DNA of 64,000 bases from Arcanobacterium sp. (GCA_022783665.1 JALFZJ010000020.1:17478-81477), one strand, 5' to 3'; counted from the stretch's first letter, positions 1-9,911 are shown. Numbers and translations are program-made. Notes: a model not told the origin generated them from the sequence alone.

Positions 1-1
1 T

Positions 2-1945
2 CGCGGTGGCTCTACAGCGGGCGCATTCGGTCGCCAGGGAGGTGGGCGTAGAGGTCCACGTTCACGCAACAACCGACGCCAGGAAGTTGAAGAGCAGCAG
101 TCGCCAATGTTGGCTGGTGTACAGGTGCCACGCGGTGATGGTTCCACCGTCGTGCGCGTGCGCGCTGGCGCTTCGCTTGCAGACTTTGCTGAGAAGATCA
201 AGGCGGATGCGGCAGCACTCGTGACGGTTTTGTTCCGTATGGGTGAGATGGCAACCGCTAACCAGTCGCTTGATGAAGAGACCTTCCAGCTTCTGGGTGC
301 TGAGCTCGGCTATGACATCAAGATCATGAGCGCCGAGGATGAGGATCGGGAGATCCTCGAATCCTTCGATATTGATCTCGATGCTGAAAAAGAGGCAGAA
401 GATCCTGAGAATCTTGTGGCGCGTCCACCGGTCGTCACTGTGATGGGTCACGTTGACCACGGCAAGACGAAACTGCTCGATGCGATCCGTGATTCAGATG
501 TGGTAGAAGGAGAAGCAGGCGGTATCACCCAGACTATCGGTGCGTATCAGACGCGTTTAAAGGTTGACGGTGAAGAACGCCGAATCACCTTTATTGATAC
601 GCCGGGTCACGAAGCGTTTACCCAGATGCGTGCTCGCGGTGCCGATATCACAGATGTTGCCGTGCTCGTGGTTGCTGCAGATGACGGCGTCATGCCACAA
701 ACTGTTGAAGCAATTAATCATGCCAAGGCAGCAGATGTGCCGATCGTCGTCGCCGTCAACAAGATCGACGTCGAGGGTGCTAATCCTGGGAAGGTGCGTG
801 CCCAGCTCACTGAATATGGCCTTGTAGCTGAAGAATATGGCGGCGACGTGCCATTCGTGGATATCTCGGCAAAGCAACGGCTGAATATTGACGATCTTCT
901 CGAAACGATTGTGACGACGTCTGATATTTTGGTGCAACCGACTGCCAACCCGGACAAGCACGCACGTGGCGTTGCTATCGAGGCGAAGCTCGATCAAGGC
1001 CGTGGTTCTGTAATCACTGCTCTTGTACAAGATGGCACAATGCGTGTGGGTGACTCGATCGTGGTTGGCACCGCCTATGGGCGCGTGCGTGCGATGAGTG
1101 ATGAGCACGGCAAGCGCGTCGATGAAGCAGGGCCGTCACGCCCGGTGCAGGTGCTGGGCTTGACGTCCGTCCCAGCCGCTGGTGATCAGCTCATTGTTGC
1201 TGATGACGATCGTACAGCTCGCCAGATTGCTGAGAGGCGCGAGGCTGCAAAGCGTGCTGCAACGCTCGCTAAGCGCCGTAAGCGTGTTTCGCTTGAGGAT
1301 CTCACCGCCGCGATTGAAGAGGGCAAGGTTGAAAACCTCAACCTCATTATCAAGGGTGATTCGTCTGGTTCTGTGGAAGCTCTCGAATCCTCGCTGTACG
1401 ACATTGAGGTGCCAAGCGATGAGGTTCAACTCAACGTGATCCATCGCGGCGTTGGCGCGATCACCCAATCGGATGTGGATCTCGCAACCGTGGATAGTGC
1501 TGTGATTATTGGATTCAATGTGCGTCCAGCAGAACGCGTCACCGAAATCGCAGATCGTGAAGGCGTAGAGATGAAGTTCTACAATGTCATCTACGATGCG
1601 ATCAATGACGTCGAGGCGGCACTGAAAGGCAAGCTCAAACCGATCTATGAAGAAGTTGAGCTTGGTACTGCCGAGATTCGCCAAGTGTTTAAGAGTGGCA
1701 AGTTCGGCAATATTGCTGGTTCGATCGTGCGTTCTGGTGTGATCCGCCGCAATGCTAAGGCGCGTTTGGTGCGCGACGGTGCTGTGGTGGCTCCTGATCT
1801 CGAGATTCAGTCGTTGCGGCATGAAAAAGACGACGTTACCGAGATCAAGGAAGGCTACGAGTGCGGTATCACTCTCGGGTATAAAGATATTCGCGAGGGC
1901 GACATCATCGAGACCTGGGAGATGCGCGAAAAGCCACGCGACTAG
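2..1945 (+). CDS. infB: Translation initiation factor IF-2 (5'-truncated by window edge)
   Basis: IF-2 is the GTPase that brings initiator fMet-tRNA to the 30S subunit and promotes subunit joining. The reading frame is open from base 2, so the N-terminal part lies outside the window; 647 codons remain. The first visible residues are a basic Arg/Gly-rich stretch (typical of the actinobacterial IF-2 linker), followed by the IF2-N domain and the G domain. G1 GHVDHGKT is at about 445-468, DTPGHEAF follows, and NKID is near 755. The C-terminal beta-barrel and C1/C2 domains are complete to the TAG stop. It heads the infB-rbfA-truB cluster, but a hairpin and a possible new promoter separate it from rbfA. 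Identification is certain; only the start is missing. Confidence 0.97.
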   Translation, partial: RGGSTAGAFGRQGGGRRGPRSRNNRRQEVEEQQSPMLAGVQVPRGDGSTVVRVRAGASLADFAEKIKADAAALVTVLFRMGEMATANQSLDEETFQLLGAELGYDIKIMSAEDEDREILESFDIDLDAEKEAEDPENLVARPPVVTVMGHVDHGKTKLLDAIRDSDVVEGEAGGITQTIGAYQTRLKVDGEERRITFIDTPGHEAFTQMRARGADITDVAVLVVAADDGVMPQTVEAINHAKAADVPIVVAVNKIDVEGANPGKVRAQLTEYGLVAEEYGGDVPFVDISAKQRLNIDDLLETIVTTSDILVQPTANPDKHARGVAIEAKLDQGRGSVITALVQDGTMRVGDSIVVGTAYGRVRAMSDEHGKRVDEAGPSRPVQVLGLTSVPAAGDQLIVADDDRTARQIAERREAAKRAATLAKRRKRVSLEDLTAAIEEGKVENLNLIIKGDSSGSVEALESSLYDIEVPSDEVQLNVIHRGVGAITQSDVDLATVDSAVIIGFNVRPAERVTEIADREGVEMKFYNVIYDAINDVEAALKGKLKPIYEEVELGTAEIRQVFKSGKFGNIAGSIVRSGVIRRNAKARLVRDGAVVAPDLEIQSLRHEKDDVTEIKEGYECGITLGYKDIREGDIIETWEMREKPRD

Positions 1946-1981
1946 CACGCCGGCGATACCGATGTGTAACTCGGCTTGAGA

Positions 1982-2034
1982 TGCGTGCGTACAGGGCGTC
2001 TGGGCGATGTTCAGCCTGGGCGCCCTCGCACGCA
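1982..2034 (+). terminator. Hairpin between infB and rbfA (possible terminator/attenuator)
   Basis: TGCGTGCG (1982-1989) pairs with CGCACGCA (2027-2034), and AGGGCG (1993-1998) pairs with CGCCCT (2021-2026), giving 14 bp with a 3-nt bulge. No U-tract follows, so Rho-independent termination is uncertain; attenuation or mRNA end protection are alternatives. Confidence 0.45.
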
Positions 2035-2135
2035 GATGAGTGGCCAGATACGACCGAGCCATATGGCTCAGCCAATTCTTTGTTATCCTTTGTGAATCGC
2101 GATCGCATAAGCGATGCACTGACGTAGGAGTTGTT

Positions 2136-2729
2136 ATGACTAGTACGCGCCAAGCACGCGTAGCAGATCAAATTAAAGAGATCGTTGCGCAGATGATTAA
2201 TACGAAGCTCAAAGATCCTCGCCTTGGGATGGTGACGATCACTGATGCCCGCATCACAGGAGACCTGCAAAATGCCACCGTGTTTTACACGGTGTACGGT
2301 TCCGATCACGATGTGACGCAATCAGGGCGTGCTCTTGAATCAGCCAAAGGAATGATTCGATCGGCAGTAGGGAAGCAACTCGGCCTTCGTCTTACCCCGA
2401 CGTTAGCCTTTGAACTTGACGCTTTGCCTCAAAGCTCGCAGTCAATTGAAGATGCACTTGCCGCAGCACGTTTCCATGATGAACAGGTGCGCAAGCTCGC
2501 AGAAGGGGCAAGCTACGCTGGCGACGCTGATCCCTATAAGAAACCACGCGAAATAGACGCCGAGCCGGACGCTGATAGCAATGATTACGCCGAGTTGCCA
2601 AGCGGCGCCCATGCGTTAGCCGAACCAGAAGACGATACTCGCCCTGACGGTGACTTAGTAGCACCAGCGGGAGCGCTGGGCGATGACGGGCGCGATACTG
2701 CGAGCGCTCAGAGTGCGGAGAATGCGTGA
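2136..2729 (+). CDS. rbfA: Ribosome-binding factor A
   Basis: RbfA binds the 30S subunit during late 16S rRNA maturation. The start at 2136 is chosen because TAGGAG (2125-2130) precedes it and the protein then begins MTSTRQARVADQIKEIVAQM, a normal RbfA N-terminus; a longer frame from 2040 lacks a ribosome-binding site. The KH-like fold covers about residues 1-115, with family features such as DPRLGMVTITD and the C-terminal ALPQSSQSIEDAL region. The remaining 80 or so residues are an acidic, Ala-rich, probably disordered tail, making this 197-aa protein longer than the usual 120-150. Its TGA overlaps the GTG of truB. Confidence 0.95.
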   Translation: MTSTRQARVADQIKEIVAQMINTKLKDPRLGMVTITDARITGDLQNATVFYTVYGSDHDVTQSGRALESAKGMIRSAVGKQLGLRLTPTLAFELDALPQSSQSIEDALAAARFHDEQVRKLAEGASYAGDADPYKKPREIDAEPDADSNDYAELPSGAHALAEPEDDTRPDGDLVAPAGALGDDGRDTASAQSAENA

Positions 2730-3895
2730 CGGCGAGTGGCAGTAATGCGCGCGGAACTATGCGTGAGCGGCGCCAGATGCCCTGGGGTGATCTTCCTAGA
2801 GCTGATGCCCTCGCGCCTAGTGGCGTTATCGTCGTTGATAAGCCCTCCGGCGTCACATCGCATGACGTCGTAGGAGCAGTACGTCGCCTGGCTGGAACAC
2901 GCAAAGTGGGCCATGCTGGCACGCTTGACCCGATGGCGACCGGTGTTTTAACCATTGGTGTTGGCAGCGCTACGAGGTTATTGACGTACCTGAGCGGAGA
3001 AAGAAAGACGTATATCGCCACTATAGCTTTCGGTGTAGCCACTGATTCCGCTGATGCTGACGGCGCATTCATTGATGCTTCGCGTGGCCTGCGCGGTTCT
3101 TTTCAACGTTTTGCTCAAACTGTTGGTGTGCAGCAGAGCAGTAACTCTCCTGAACACGTTAACAACTCTGCTTTGCAAGAAGACGCGATGCGCGATGTTC
3201 CTGCCATGAAAGAGGCCATCAATGGCCTCGTAGATCAGGCGTTGGGGGAGTTGTGCGGACCCATTATGCAGGTGCCGCCGGCCATCTCAGCGAAGAAAAT
3301 CAGCGGCAAGCGCGCTTATGACCTTGCTCGTGCCGGGGAAACGGTAGAGCTCGAGGCGCAACGAGTTGAGGTGTTTCGATTCGTGCGCACGAGTGAGGCG
3401 CGTGCGCTCCAGGTAGCATCCACGCCTGTTGTGGAAATCGACGTACTCGTAGAATGCTCGGCTGGCACATACATTAGATCCTTGGCGCGCGATCTCGGTA
3501 CGGCCTTGGGCATGGGTGCCCATTTGCGTATGTTACGCAGAACCGAGGTGGGTGCATTTTCGATAGACGACGCAGCCACGGTTCTCGATCTCAAACGGGC
3601 CGTCCTGGCTGGAGCGCCTCTTCCGGTAATACCGCTAGCTGATGCGGCAACGCGAGTGATGCCGAGCGTCGCGGTGAGCCGCACCGAAGCCGAGGCATTG
3701 CGCCACGGGCAATTCATTGAATTGGCTCCGCAACCACTGGCGTATCCTGTGGCTTTGGTGGCTGACTCACAGACGCATACAGAGCGAGAACTCGTTGCGA
3801 TCGGCACCAAACGTGGCAGGAAAACGGCTCCGACCGTCGTCTTCCAGCAAGGCGCTAGCATAACTCGCGATTTTGATGAACCGGCTTTACCATAA
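2726..3895 (+). CDS. truB: tRNA pseudouridine-55 synthase TruB
   Basis: TruB isomerises U55 in the T-loop of tRNA. The catalytic aspartate is D68 in GHAGTLDPMATGVL; KPSGVTSHDVV and SAKKISGKRAYDLAR are further family motifs. The GTG start overlaps the rbfA stop (GTGA), indicating translational coupling; an in-frame ATG at 2759 is an alternative. At 389 aa it is longer than the usual 290-310: about 45 extra residues (roughly 115-160, Gln/Ser/Asn-rich) are inserted between the catalytic core and the conserved GPIMQVPPAISAKK segment. The sequence stays in frame and both flanking blocks are intact, so the enzyme is probably functional. A PUA-like C-terminal region follows. Confidence 0.95.
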   Translation: MTASGSNARGTMRERRQMPWGDLPRADALAPSGVIVVDKPSGVTSHDVVGAVRRLAGTRKVGHAGTLDPMATGVLTIGVGSATRLLTYLSGERKTYIATIAFGVATDSADADGAFIDASRGLRGSFQRFAQTVGVQQSSNSPEHVNNSALQEDAMRDVPAMKEAINGLVDQALGELCGPIMQVPPAISAKKISGKRAYDLARAGETVELEAQRVEVFRFVRTSEARALQVASTPVVEIDVLVECSAGTYIRSLARDLGTALGMGAHLRMLRRTEVGAFSIDDAATVLDLKRAVLAGAPLPVIPLADAATRVMPSVAVSRTEAEALRHGQFIELAPQPLAYPVALVADSQTHTERELVAIGTKRGRKTAPTVVFQQGASITRDFDEPALP

Positions 3896-3899
3896 GACC

Positions 3900-4133
3900 A
3901 TGGCTAGATGTGCATGTGGGATGCATGAAATCCCTGACGACGTAGATACTCTCAATGCTGGCGCAAAGCAGAAGTCTTCTGGCGGATGTGGATGTGGCGG
4001 CCATGGGAACGGTCACGGCCACCGTCATGGCGGGCACGGCCACGGGCATCACCGAGCAGTGATGCGTGAGTCCCAGTCCGTTCCGCAAGACGTCTCCCAA
4101 GGGCGTCGTCAGCTTGGTTTGCGCGGTATCTGA
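3900..4133 (+). CDS. Small Cys/His-rich protein, probable metal binder
   Basis: This 77-aa protein starts MARCACGMHE and contains two CxC pairs (C4/C6 and C30/C32) and a Gly/His-rich run (about residues 33-52) with eight histidines in GH repeats. I do not recognise a family. The ATG lies four bases after the truB stop, and the TGA stop overlaps the ribF ATG (TGATG, 4131-4135). This is the signature of a translated, coupled gene rather than a chance frame. The composition resembles the nickel/zinc storage tails of SlyD or HypB, so metal sequestration or metallochaperone activity is an inference. No strong Shine-Dalgarno is visible; translation probably depends on coupling to truB. A nine-codon upstream extension (ATG 3873) overlaps truB and is less likely. 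Confidence 0.6.
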   Translation: MARCACGMHEIPDDVDTLNAGAKQKSSGGCGCGGHGNGHGHRHGGHGHGHHRAVMRESQSVPQDVSQGRRQLGLRGI

Positions 4134-5125
4134 TGGAGATTTGGGCTCGCGCAAGTGACGTCCCGAAAGACTTTTCGCCCACAGTGGTCACAATCGGTAT
4201 TTTTGATGGCATGCACCGTGGGCATCAAGCTGTACTCACCGAAACGGTAGACACTGCAAAAGAGCTCGGATGTAAGTCGCTTGTGCTCACATTTGATCCG
4301 CATCCGCGCCAGATACACGATCCCGACTGTGATCTCCACCTTGTCACCTCTGTGCAAGATCGTTTGGAGCGCCTCGAAGGTTTTGGCGTCGATGGCGTGG
4401 TGGTGGAGCATTACGATAAAGAGTACGCGCGCCTGAGCGCCCACGATTTCGTGCAGCAAGAACTCGTCGGAAAACTGCACGCCCACGCTATCGTGGTGGG
4501 AGCCGATGCACGATTTGGTGCCGGTAATGAAGGAGACGTGAGATTCCTTCAGCGCATAGGAGCTCAGCTTGGCGTTGTTGTAAGGGTAGTGGATGATCTC
4601 GCCTCCCATGAGGGGAGACGATGGTCATCAACCTGGGTGCGTGAGTTGCTGGCGCGAGGGGATGTTGAAGGCGCGTGGCGAATTCTCGGCCGGCCTCATC
4701 GCATCCGGGGGATCGTGCGCCACGGATACAAAAGGGGCCGAGAGCTCGGCTTTCCCACTGCGAATTTGTATGGTGAGAACTTAGGGGAGCTCCCTGCAGA
4801 CGGCGTGTATGCGGGCTGGCTCATCCGCCAGGTTGCCGGCACAAAGGCGGCGGAGTATTTGCCTGCAGCTATTTCGATTGGCCTCAATCCGCAGTTCGGC
4901 GCCGAGCAGCGCACAGTTGAAGCTCATGTGCTTGGGCGGGCCGATCTCAATCTTTATGATGAGGCGATCGCAATAGACTTCATCGAGTATTTGCGTCCGA
5001 TGATGAAAATGAACTCGGTAGAAGAGCTTCTTTCCCAGATGGACGACGATCTACGCCGTAGCGCCCAGGCCTTGGGTGTGCCTGTCTCACATAGAGTTAA
5101 CCCTGCGGAGGTAACGGCTCGCTAG
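4133..5125 (+). CDS. ribF: Bifunctional riboflavin kinase / FAD synthetase
   Basis: RibF makes FMN from riboflavin and then FAD. The N-terminal nucleotidyltransferase domain shows TIGIFDGMHRGHQ (about residues 20-32, HxGH-type) and LTFDPHPRQ. The C-terminal flavokinase domain shows the GRELGFPTANL motif near residue 203 and DGVYAGW. Length (330 aa) is normal. The ATG overlaps the stop of the small Cys/His-rich gene upstream, so both are coupled to the truB transcript. The truB-ribF-rpsO order is widespread in bacteria. Confidence 0.96.
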   Translation: MEIWARASDVPKDFSPTVVTIGIFDGMHRGHQAVLTETVDTAKELGCKSLVLTFDPHPRQIHDPDCDLHLVTSVQDRLERLEGFGVDGVVVEHYDKEYARLSAHDFVQQELVGKLHAHAIVVGADARFGAGNEGDVRFLQRIGAQLGVVVRVVDDLASHEGRRWSSTWVRELLARGDVEGAWRILGRPHRIRGIVRHGYKRGRELGFPTANLYGENLGELPADGVYAGWLIRQVAGTKAAEYLPAAISIGLNPQFGAEQRTVEAHVLGRADLNLYDEAIAIDFIEYLRPMMKMNSVEELLSQMDDDLRRSAQALGVPVSHRVNPAEVTAR

Positions 5126-5196
5126 GTGAGGCACGCGTGGCGGGATGCGAGGTAAGCCATCTCACGTATCGAGCTCTAGGAGTGCCATGCCCTGGC

Positions 5197-5205
5197 TGGT
5201 AGACT
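5197..5205 (+). promoter_or_regulatory. Candidate extended -10 promoter for rpsO
   Basis: TGGTAGACT fits an extended -10 (TGn + TAGACT) about 85 bp upstream of the rpsO start, after the ribF stop. No convincing -35 is seen, as expected for extended -10 promoters. Confidence 0.4.
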
Positions 5206-5292
5206 AAATAAGCCGTTTGATCGGCCACGGCTAGGCGTTGCTCGGGAGAATATGCCCCGGGCTCTGTGCAACGGATACTGAAGGAGAAACGC

Positions 5293-5562
5293 ATGGCTCT
5301 CACTAAAGCTGAGAAGGATGCAATTATTGCTGAATATGCTACCCACGAGGGCGATACCGGTTCGCCTGAGGTTCAGGTGGCCTTGCTTTCGGCACGTATT
5401 AAGGAACTTACGGAGCATTTCCGCACGCATAAGCATGATCACCACTCACGTCGTGGTTTGATGCTTCTTATTGGTAAGCGTCGGCGTTTGCTCTCGTATC
5501 TCGCATCTGAGGACATTGAGCGTTACCGTTCGCTCATTGCACGCCTCGGCTTGCGTAAGTGA
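5293..5562 (+). CDS. rpsO: 30S ribosomal protein S15
   Basis: S15 is a primary 16S rRNA-binding protein of the 30S platform. The 89-aa product begins [20 protein letters not shown] and carries [27 protein letters not shown] and LLGKRR-like ([13 protein letters not shown]) motifs. The start at 5293 is fixed by AAGGAG at 5281-5286; the frame opens nine codons earlier, but that part is the leader. A perfect palindrome follows the stop and pnp lies 168 bp downstream, the classical rpsO-pnp arrangement. Confidence 0.98.
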   Translation: MALTKAEKDAIIAEYATHEGDTGSPEVQVALLSARIKELTEHFRTHKHDHHSRRGLMLLIGKRRRLLSYLASEDIERYRSLIARLGLRK

Positions 5563-5571
5563 CGTGTGGTT

Positions 5572-5597
5572 ATCGGCTCGGTGTACACCGAGCCGAT
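5572..5597 (+). terminator. Perfect 26-bp palindrome after rpsO
   Basis: Bases 5572-5597 are self-complementary throughout (half-site ATCGGCTCGGTGT). As RNA this gives a strong hairpin 9 bases after the rpsO stop. There is no U-run, so it may be an rpsO terminator, an mRNA 3'-end stabiliser or a processing site. A second small hairpin, CACGTG-N5-CACGTG (5654-5670), follows before pnp. Confidence 0.55.
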
Positions 5598-5730
5598 TGC
5601 CGTAGTTAGGAGAAGTCCCTCACCTCTTCAAGGTTCGGTCCTCGGTGGTGGTTCACGTGGAGCGCACGTGGATGATTATCGATGACCGTATCGGGGTAGG
5701 GCAGACAATAGAAACAGAAAAGGAGGCCCC

Positions 5731-8109
5731 ATGGAGGGTCCAGATGTAAAGTTTGCCGAAACCACAATCGATAATGGTTCATTCGGCACCCGGACGATTC
5801 GTTTTGAAACTGGTTTACTCGCCCGCCAGGCAGCGGGTTCAGCGCTTGCCTATTTAGACGGTGAGACGACGGTGCTTTCAGCCACGGCCGTGTCGAACCA
5901 GCCGCGTGAGCATTTCGATTTCTTCCCGCTCACCGTTGATGTGGAAGAGCGCGCGTATGCTGCAGGTCGTATTCCAGGATCATTCTTCCGCCGTGAAGGG
6001 CGCCCAGGTACGGATGCTATTTTGGCTGCGCGTCTCATTGATCGCCCGTTGCGTCCTGCATTTGTGAAAGGTCTTCGCAACGAAGTGCAGGTTGTTGAGA
6101 CGGTGTTGACGGTGGATCCAGACGATGCCTACGACGTGCTTGCGATCAACGCTGCATCGATGAGCACCCAGCTTTCTGGTTTGCCTTTCTCAGGGCCAGT
6201 CGGCGGTGTACGCTTGGCTCTTATCGATGGGCAGTGGGTTGCTTTCCCGCGTTATTCTGAAATGCCGCGCGCAACGTTCATCATGGTGGTTGCCGGCCGT
6301 ATCGTGGGTGACGATGTTGCGATTATGATGGTGGAAGCTGAAGGCGGGGAGCATCTCATTGAGAATGTTGCCCAAGGTGGCACAACTCCTACAGAGGAAG
6401 TAGTAGCTGAAGGCCTTGAGGCAGCGAAGACTTTCATCCGCGCACTGTGCGAGGCTCAGCTTGATCTTGCTCATCAGGCAGCGAAAGAAACTGAAGAATA
6501 TCCGCTCTTCCCAGCGTATGAGGATGAAGAATATGCGGCTGTTGAGTCGAAGATCGGTGATCGCTTCGATCACATCTTCGGCATTGTGGATAAGCATGAG
6601 CGCGATGAGGCACTGAACGAGGTAACGGATGCTATCGTTTCGGAGCTGATCGAGCAGTTCCCCGAGCGTGAGATTCCGCTTGCTACCGCTGTGAACAACC
6701 ACTGGAAGCAGGCCATGCGTAAGCGCGTGCTTACTACGGGCGAGCGTATGGATGGGCGTACGCCTGTCGAGATCCGCACAATCACCGCCGAAGGTGGCGT
6801 GCTACCACGTGTGCACGGCTCGGCTCTTTTCCAGCGCGGCGAAACCCAAATCCTCGGCGTCACTACGCTGAATATGCTGAAGATGGAGCAGCAGGTAGAT
6901 AACCTCTCACCGATTACGACGAAACGTTACATTCACCACTACAATTTCCCGCCGTATTCCACGGGTGAAACCGGGCGTGTGGGCTCGCCGAAGCGCCGCG
7001 AGATTGGCCACGGGATGTTGGCTGAGCGTGCACTAGTGCCAGTTCTTCCAGGGCGCGAAGAGTTCCCTTATGCGATCCGTCAGGTCTCTGAGGCTCTCGG
7101 ATCCAATGGTTCTACATCCATGGGTTCAGTGTGTGCGTCTACCATTTCTTTGCTCAACGCAGGCGTGCCACTGAAAGCGCCGGTTGCAGGCATCGCAATG
7201 GGTCTTGTATCGGGTGAGATTGACGGCGAACAACGTTATGTGGCTCTGACCGATATTCTGGGTGCTGAAGATGCGCTCGGCGATATGGACTTCAAAGTTG
7301 CCGGTACGCGCGAATACGTAACGGCGCTTCAGCTTGATACGAAGCTTGACGGTATTCCAGCTGAGGTGCTTGCTGCAGCTCTTGGGCAGGCACGTGATGC
7401 ACGTTTTGCTATTCTCGATCTGATCGAAGAGGCTGTGCCTGAGGTGGGCGAGATGGCCGAAACCGCGCCCCGCATTATTTCGGTGAAGATTCCAGTAGAT
7501 AAGATCGGCGAAGTGATTGGCCCGAAGGGCAAGATGATCAACCAGATCCAGGAGGATACTGGAGCCGAGATCACTATCGAGGAAGATGGCACGGTATTCA
7601 TTGGCGCTACGAATGGTAGTTCTGCAGAAGCGGCTCGCCAAACGATCAACTCGATCGCGAATCCTCAGATGCCTGAGGTTGGCGAACGGTTTGTAGGTAC
7701 GGTAGTGAAGACGACGACCTTTGGCGCCTTTATCTCGTTGGCGCCAGGTAAGGACGGCTTACTGCACATCTCCCAGATTCGCCGCCTTGTAGGTGGAAAG
7801 CGCGTAGAAAACGTGGAAGATGTACTCAATGTGGGGGATAAGGTAGAGGTAGAGCTCGCTGAGATAGATCCGCGTGGCAAGCTCTCTTTGCATGCGGTGC
7901 TTACCGAAGAGCAACTTGAGGCTGAAAAAGCCGCCGAAGCTGAAGCGAAGGAGCAGCGCGGTGAGCGCTCCGAGCGCCGCGGTTCTCGCGACCGCTTAGA
8001 GCGTCGCGAGCGTCGTCCGCGTGAACGCCGCCGCACCCGCACTGCCCCTGAATCCCGTGATGAGGAGCAGAAGGAATCAGCACAGAGTTCTGAAGAATCT
8101 GCAGAGTAA
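5731..8109 (+). CDS. pnp: Polyribonucleotide nucleotidyltransferase (PNPase)
   Basis: PNPase is the trimeric 3'-5' phosphorolytic exoribonuclease; actinobacterial versions are often also named guanosine pentaphosphate synthetase. It has two RNase PH-like cores (about 15-240 and 345-560) joined by an all-helical segment, then a KH domain (about 580-640, GxxG as IGPKGKMI), an S1 domain (about 650-720, [19 protein letters not shown]) and a 55-residue Arg/Glu-rich tail. AAGGAGG lies directly upstream of the ATG, the best ribosome-binding site in the region. At 792 aa it is slightly longer than the E. coli enzyme because of the basic tail, which may add RNA contacts. A strong hairpin ends the transcript. 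Confidence 0.97.
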   Translation: MEGPDVKFAETTIDNGSFGTRTIRFETGLLARQAAGSALAYLDGETTVLSATAVSNQPREHFDFFPLTVDVEERAYAAGRIPGSFFRREGRPGTDAILAARLIDRPLRPAFVKGLRNEVQVVETVLTVDPDDAYDVLAINAASMSTQLSGLPFSGPVGGVRLALIDGQWVAFPRYSEMPRATFIMVVAGRIVGDDVAIMMVEAEGGEHLIENVAQGGTTPTEEVVAEGLEAAKTFIRALCEAQLDLAHQAAKETEEYPLFPAYEDEEYAAVESKIGDRFDHIFGIVDKHERDEALNEVTDAIVSELIEQFPEREIPLATAVNNHWKQAMRKRVLTTGERMDGRTPVEIRTITAEGGVLPRVHGSALFQRGETQILGVTTLNMLKMEQQVDNLSPITTKRYIHHYNFPPYSTGETGRVGSPKRREIGHGMLAERALVPVLPGREEFPYAIRQVSEALGSNGSTSMGSVCASTISLLNAGVPLKAPVAGIAMGLVSGEIDGEQRYVALTDILGAEDALGDMDFKVAGTREYVTALQLDTKLDGIPAEVLAAALGQARDARFAILDLIEEAVPEVGEMAETAPRIISVKIPVDKIGEVIGPKGKMINQIQEDTGAEITIEEDGTVFIGATNGSSAEAARQTINSIANPQMPEVGERFVGTVVKTTTFGAFISLAPGKDGLLHISQIRRLVGGKRVENVEDVLNVGDKVEVELAEIDPRGKLSLHAVLTEEQLEAEKAAEAEAKEQRGERSERRGSRDRLERRERRPRERRRTRTAPESRDEEQKESAQSSEESAE

Positions 8110-8199
8110 TCTTCACAATTATCTGCAAGTTACGTGAAGCTCGCGGGCTATGAACGCGAACATAGTCGATTGAACACGCACTTATCGTGTCAAGCGCAT

Positions 8200-8242
8200 G
8201 TGTGGGGAGCTAAGTTTTGACTTGGCTCCCCACACTTTGTGT
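8200..8242 (+). terminator. Rho-independent terminator after pnp
   Basis: GTGTGGGGAGC (8200-8210) pairs with GCTCCCCACAC (8225-8235); TAAG/CTTG extends the stem to 15 bp with a loop of TTTTGA. TTTGTG follows. The following bases up to 8386 hold no supportable gene. Confidence 0.8.
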
Positions 8243-8386
8243 GCTGATGCAGCGTGTGCTTATGCAGTATCTAAGCCACGTGAAATAAAGTGTTTTCCCG
8301 CCGGGTCAGTTTCTACCGTCTTCAACGTTGAATACACCGAACAGCCGCAATTGATTAATGGCGTCGTGCCAGTGCACACTTAACCT

Positions 8387-9706
8387 ATGGCTTTTTCACG
8401 CATCGACTTCCCATTAAACGATCCGAATCTATCATTTGAGGAAAATGGCATCGTTGGCCGGCGCTCAATCCTGCCCAGTGGCTTGAGGGTGCTCACTGAA
8501 CGTATTCCAGGCCAGCAGTCCGTCAGTCTCGGGTTTTGGGTTGGTGCTGGCTCGCGTGACGAAGCTCGCGGGGCAGAAGGCTCCACGCACTTCCTAGAGC
8601 ACCTCCTGTTTAAGGGTACCGCGCGGCGAACATCGCTCGATATCTCGCGAGAATCAGACTTTCTAGGTGGCACGATCAATGCCGCAACATCGCGCACCTA
8701 TACGTGCTATTACGGGCGCGTGTTTTCCGCTGATCTTCCTCAACTCGTCGATTTATTGGCCGATATGGTAGCCAATTCTGTGCTCGATCCCTCCGTGATG
8801 GATATCGAACGAGGCGTAATACTTGAAGAACTAGCAGCCTCTGAAGACGACGTCTCCGAAGTCGCAGAAACGGCGATACTCCCGCTCGTTATGGGAGACC
8901 ATCCTCTTGCTCGGCCAGTTGGCGCCACTACGGATGAAGTCCGAGTGCTCGATCACGAACACATGATTTCTCATTATCGCAATATGTATAAGGCGCCAGA
9001 GATAGTAGTGAGCGCTGCAGGCGATGTGGATCATGACGAGCTCACCAAACTGGTGCAACAGGTACTCGTCGATGCAGGATGGGATATGGCTCCGCCGATT
9101 CCAGACCTCCCAGCTCGCCGCCGTGGGGTACACAACATAGAGTTCACTCAGGGCGGGGAGCGGATTATCGAGCATCCTGGCCGCCAAAGTGCCGTCGTGC
9201 TCGGTATGCCAGGTTTTGCTGAAGGAGATAGTGATCTCGATGCCTTTTATGCGATGAATACGATCCTTGGAGGAGGCACGTCATCGCGGCTATTCCAGGA
9301 AGTACGTGAAAAGCGTGGCCTCGCCTATTCATCGTACTCATGGATGATGAAATGGAACGAGGGTGGCGTCTTTGCGCTTGAGGCAGCTTGCGCGCCGGAG
9401 AACACCGAAACGGTACAACGCGTGATGTTTGACTGCCTCGACGACCTTGCTGCGAACGGCGTCACCGATAACGAGGTGGAGACGGCGTACAACCAACAAC
9501 GCGCCCAGCTCACCTTTGCTGCCGAGACCAACAGTTTCCGGCAAAATCGCCTCGGCACGGCTGAGCTGATCCGAGGCGAACTTCGTTCAATTGACGAGAT
9601 CCTGCAAGCAGCGCGGCAGGTGAGCGCATACGATGTGCAGCGTGTGGCGCAGCGCCTTGCAAGTGGTGCGCGCTCGGTAGTGATTGCAGGTCCGTCGCAC
9701 GAGTAG
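8387..9706 (+). CDS. M16-family zinc metallopeptidase
   Basis: This is a pitrilysin/processing-peptidase family protein (439 aa). The inverted zinc motif HxxEH is H68-F-L-E71-H72, and the distal glutamate ligand is E148 in RGVILEELA, 76 residues later, the expected spacing. The C-terminal half has the second M16 fold with GGGTSSRLFQEVREKRGLAYS. All catalytic ligands are present, so it should be an active soluble peptidase; the substrate is unknown. Its place directly after pnp and before dapB is common in actinobacteria. No clear Shine-Dalgarno precedes the ATG. Confidence 0.92.
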   Translation: MAFSRIDFPLNDPNLSFEENGIVGRRSILPSGLRVLTERIPGQQSVSLGFWVGAGSRDEARGAEGSTHFLEHLLFKGTARRTSLDISRESDFLGGTINAATSRTYTCYYGRVFSADLPQLVDLLADMVANSVLDPSVMDIERGVILEELAASEDDVSEVAETAILPLVMGDHPLARPVGATTDEVRVLDHEHMISHYRNMYKAPEIVVSAAGDVDHDELTKLVQQVLVDAGWDMAPPIPDLPARRRGVHNIEFTQGGERIIEHPGRQSAVVLGMPGFAEGDSDLDAFYAMNTILGGGTSSRLFQEVREKRGLAYSSYSWMMKWNEGGVFALEAACAPENTETVQRVMFDCLDDLAANGVTDNEVETAYNQQRAQLTFAAETNSFRQNRLGTAELIRGELRSIDEILQAARQVSAYDVQRVAQRLASGARSVVIAGPSHE

Positions 9707-9739
9707 TGTGTCGTTCTTCGGGTACGCCCGTATCATTTC

Positions 9740-9775
9740 AGGGCGCTGTGAGCGCATGTGATTTCACAGGGCCCT
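9740..9775 (+). terminator. Hairpin after the M16 peptidase gene
   Basis: AGGGCGCTGTGA (9740-9751) pairs with TCACAGGGCCCT (9764-9775) with one G-G mismatch. It lies 33 bp after the peptidase stop; no U-tract is seen. Confidence 0.4.
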
Positions 9776-9911
9776 AAGATCATCTTCGTGCGGCTTTCGA
9801 GTCCTCGGCCACGCCACCAGCCACCATGTTGTGGACTCCGCCTCAACTTCGTACAACAAGCAACGTATTATGACAGAGGAACGAGGAAGTGCTCGATGTG
9901 AGGAGAATCCG

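Noticed and set aside
1136..2119. 327-codon reverse frame over infB
   Set aside because: Antisense of the IF-2 C-terminal domains; an effect of codon bias, not a gene.
8198..8383. 61-codon plus-strand frame after pnp
   Set aside because: It begins in the pnp terminator stem, has no ribosome-binding site and no recognisable product.
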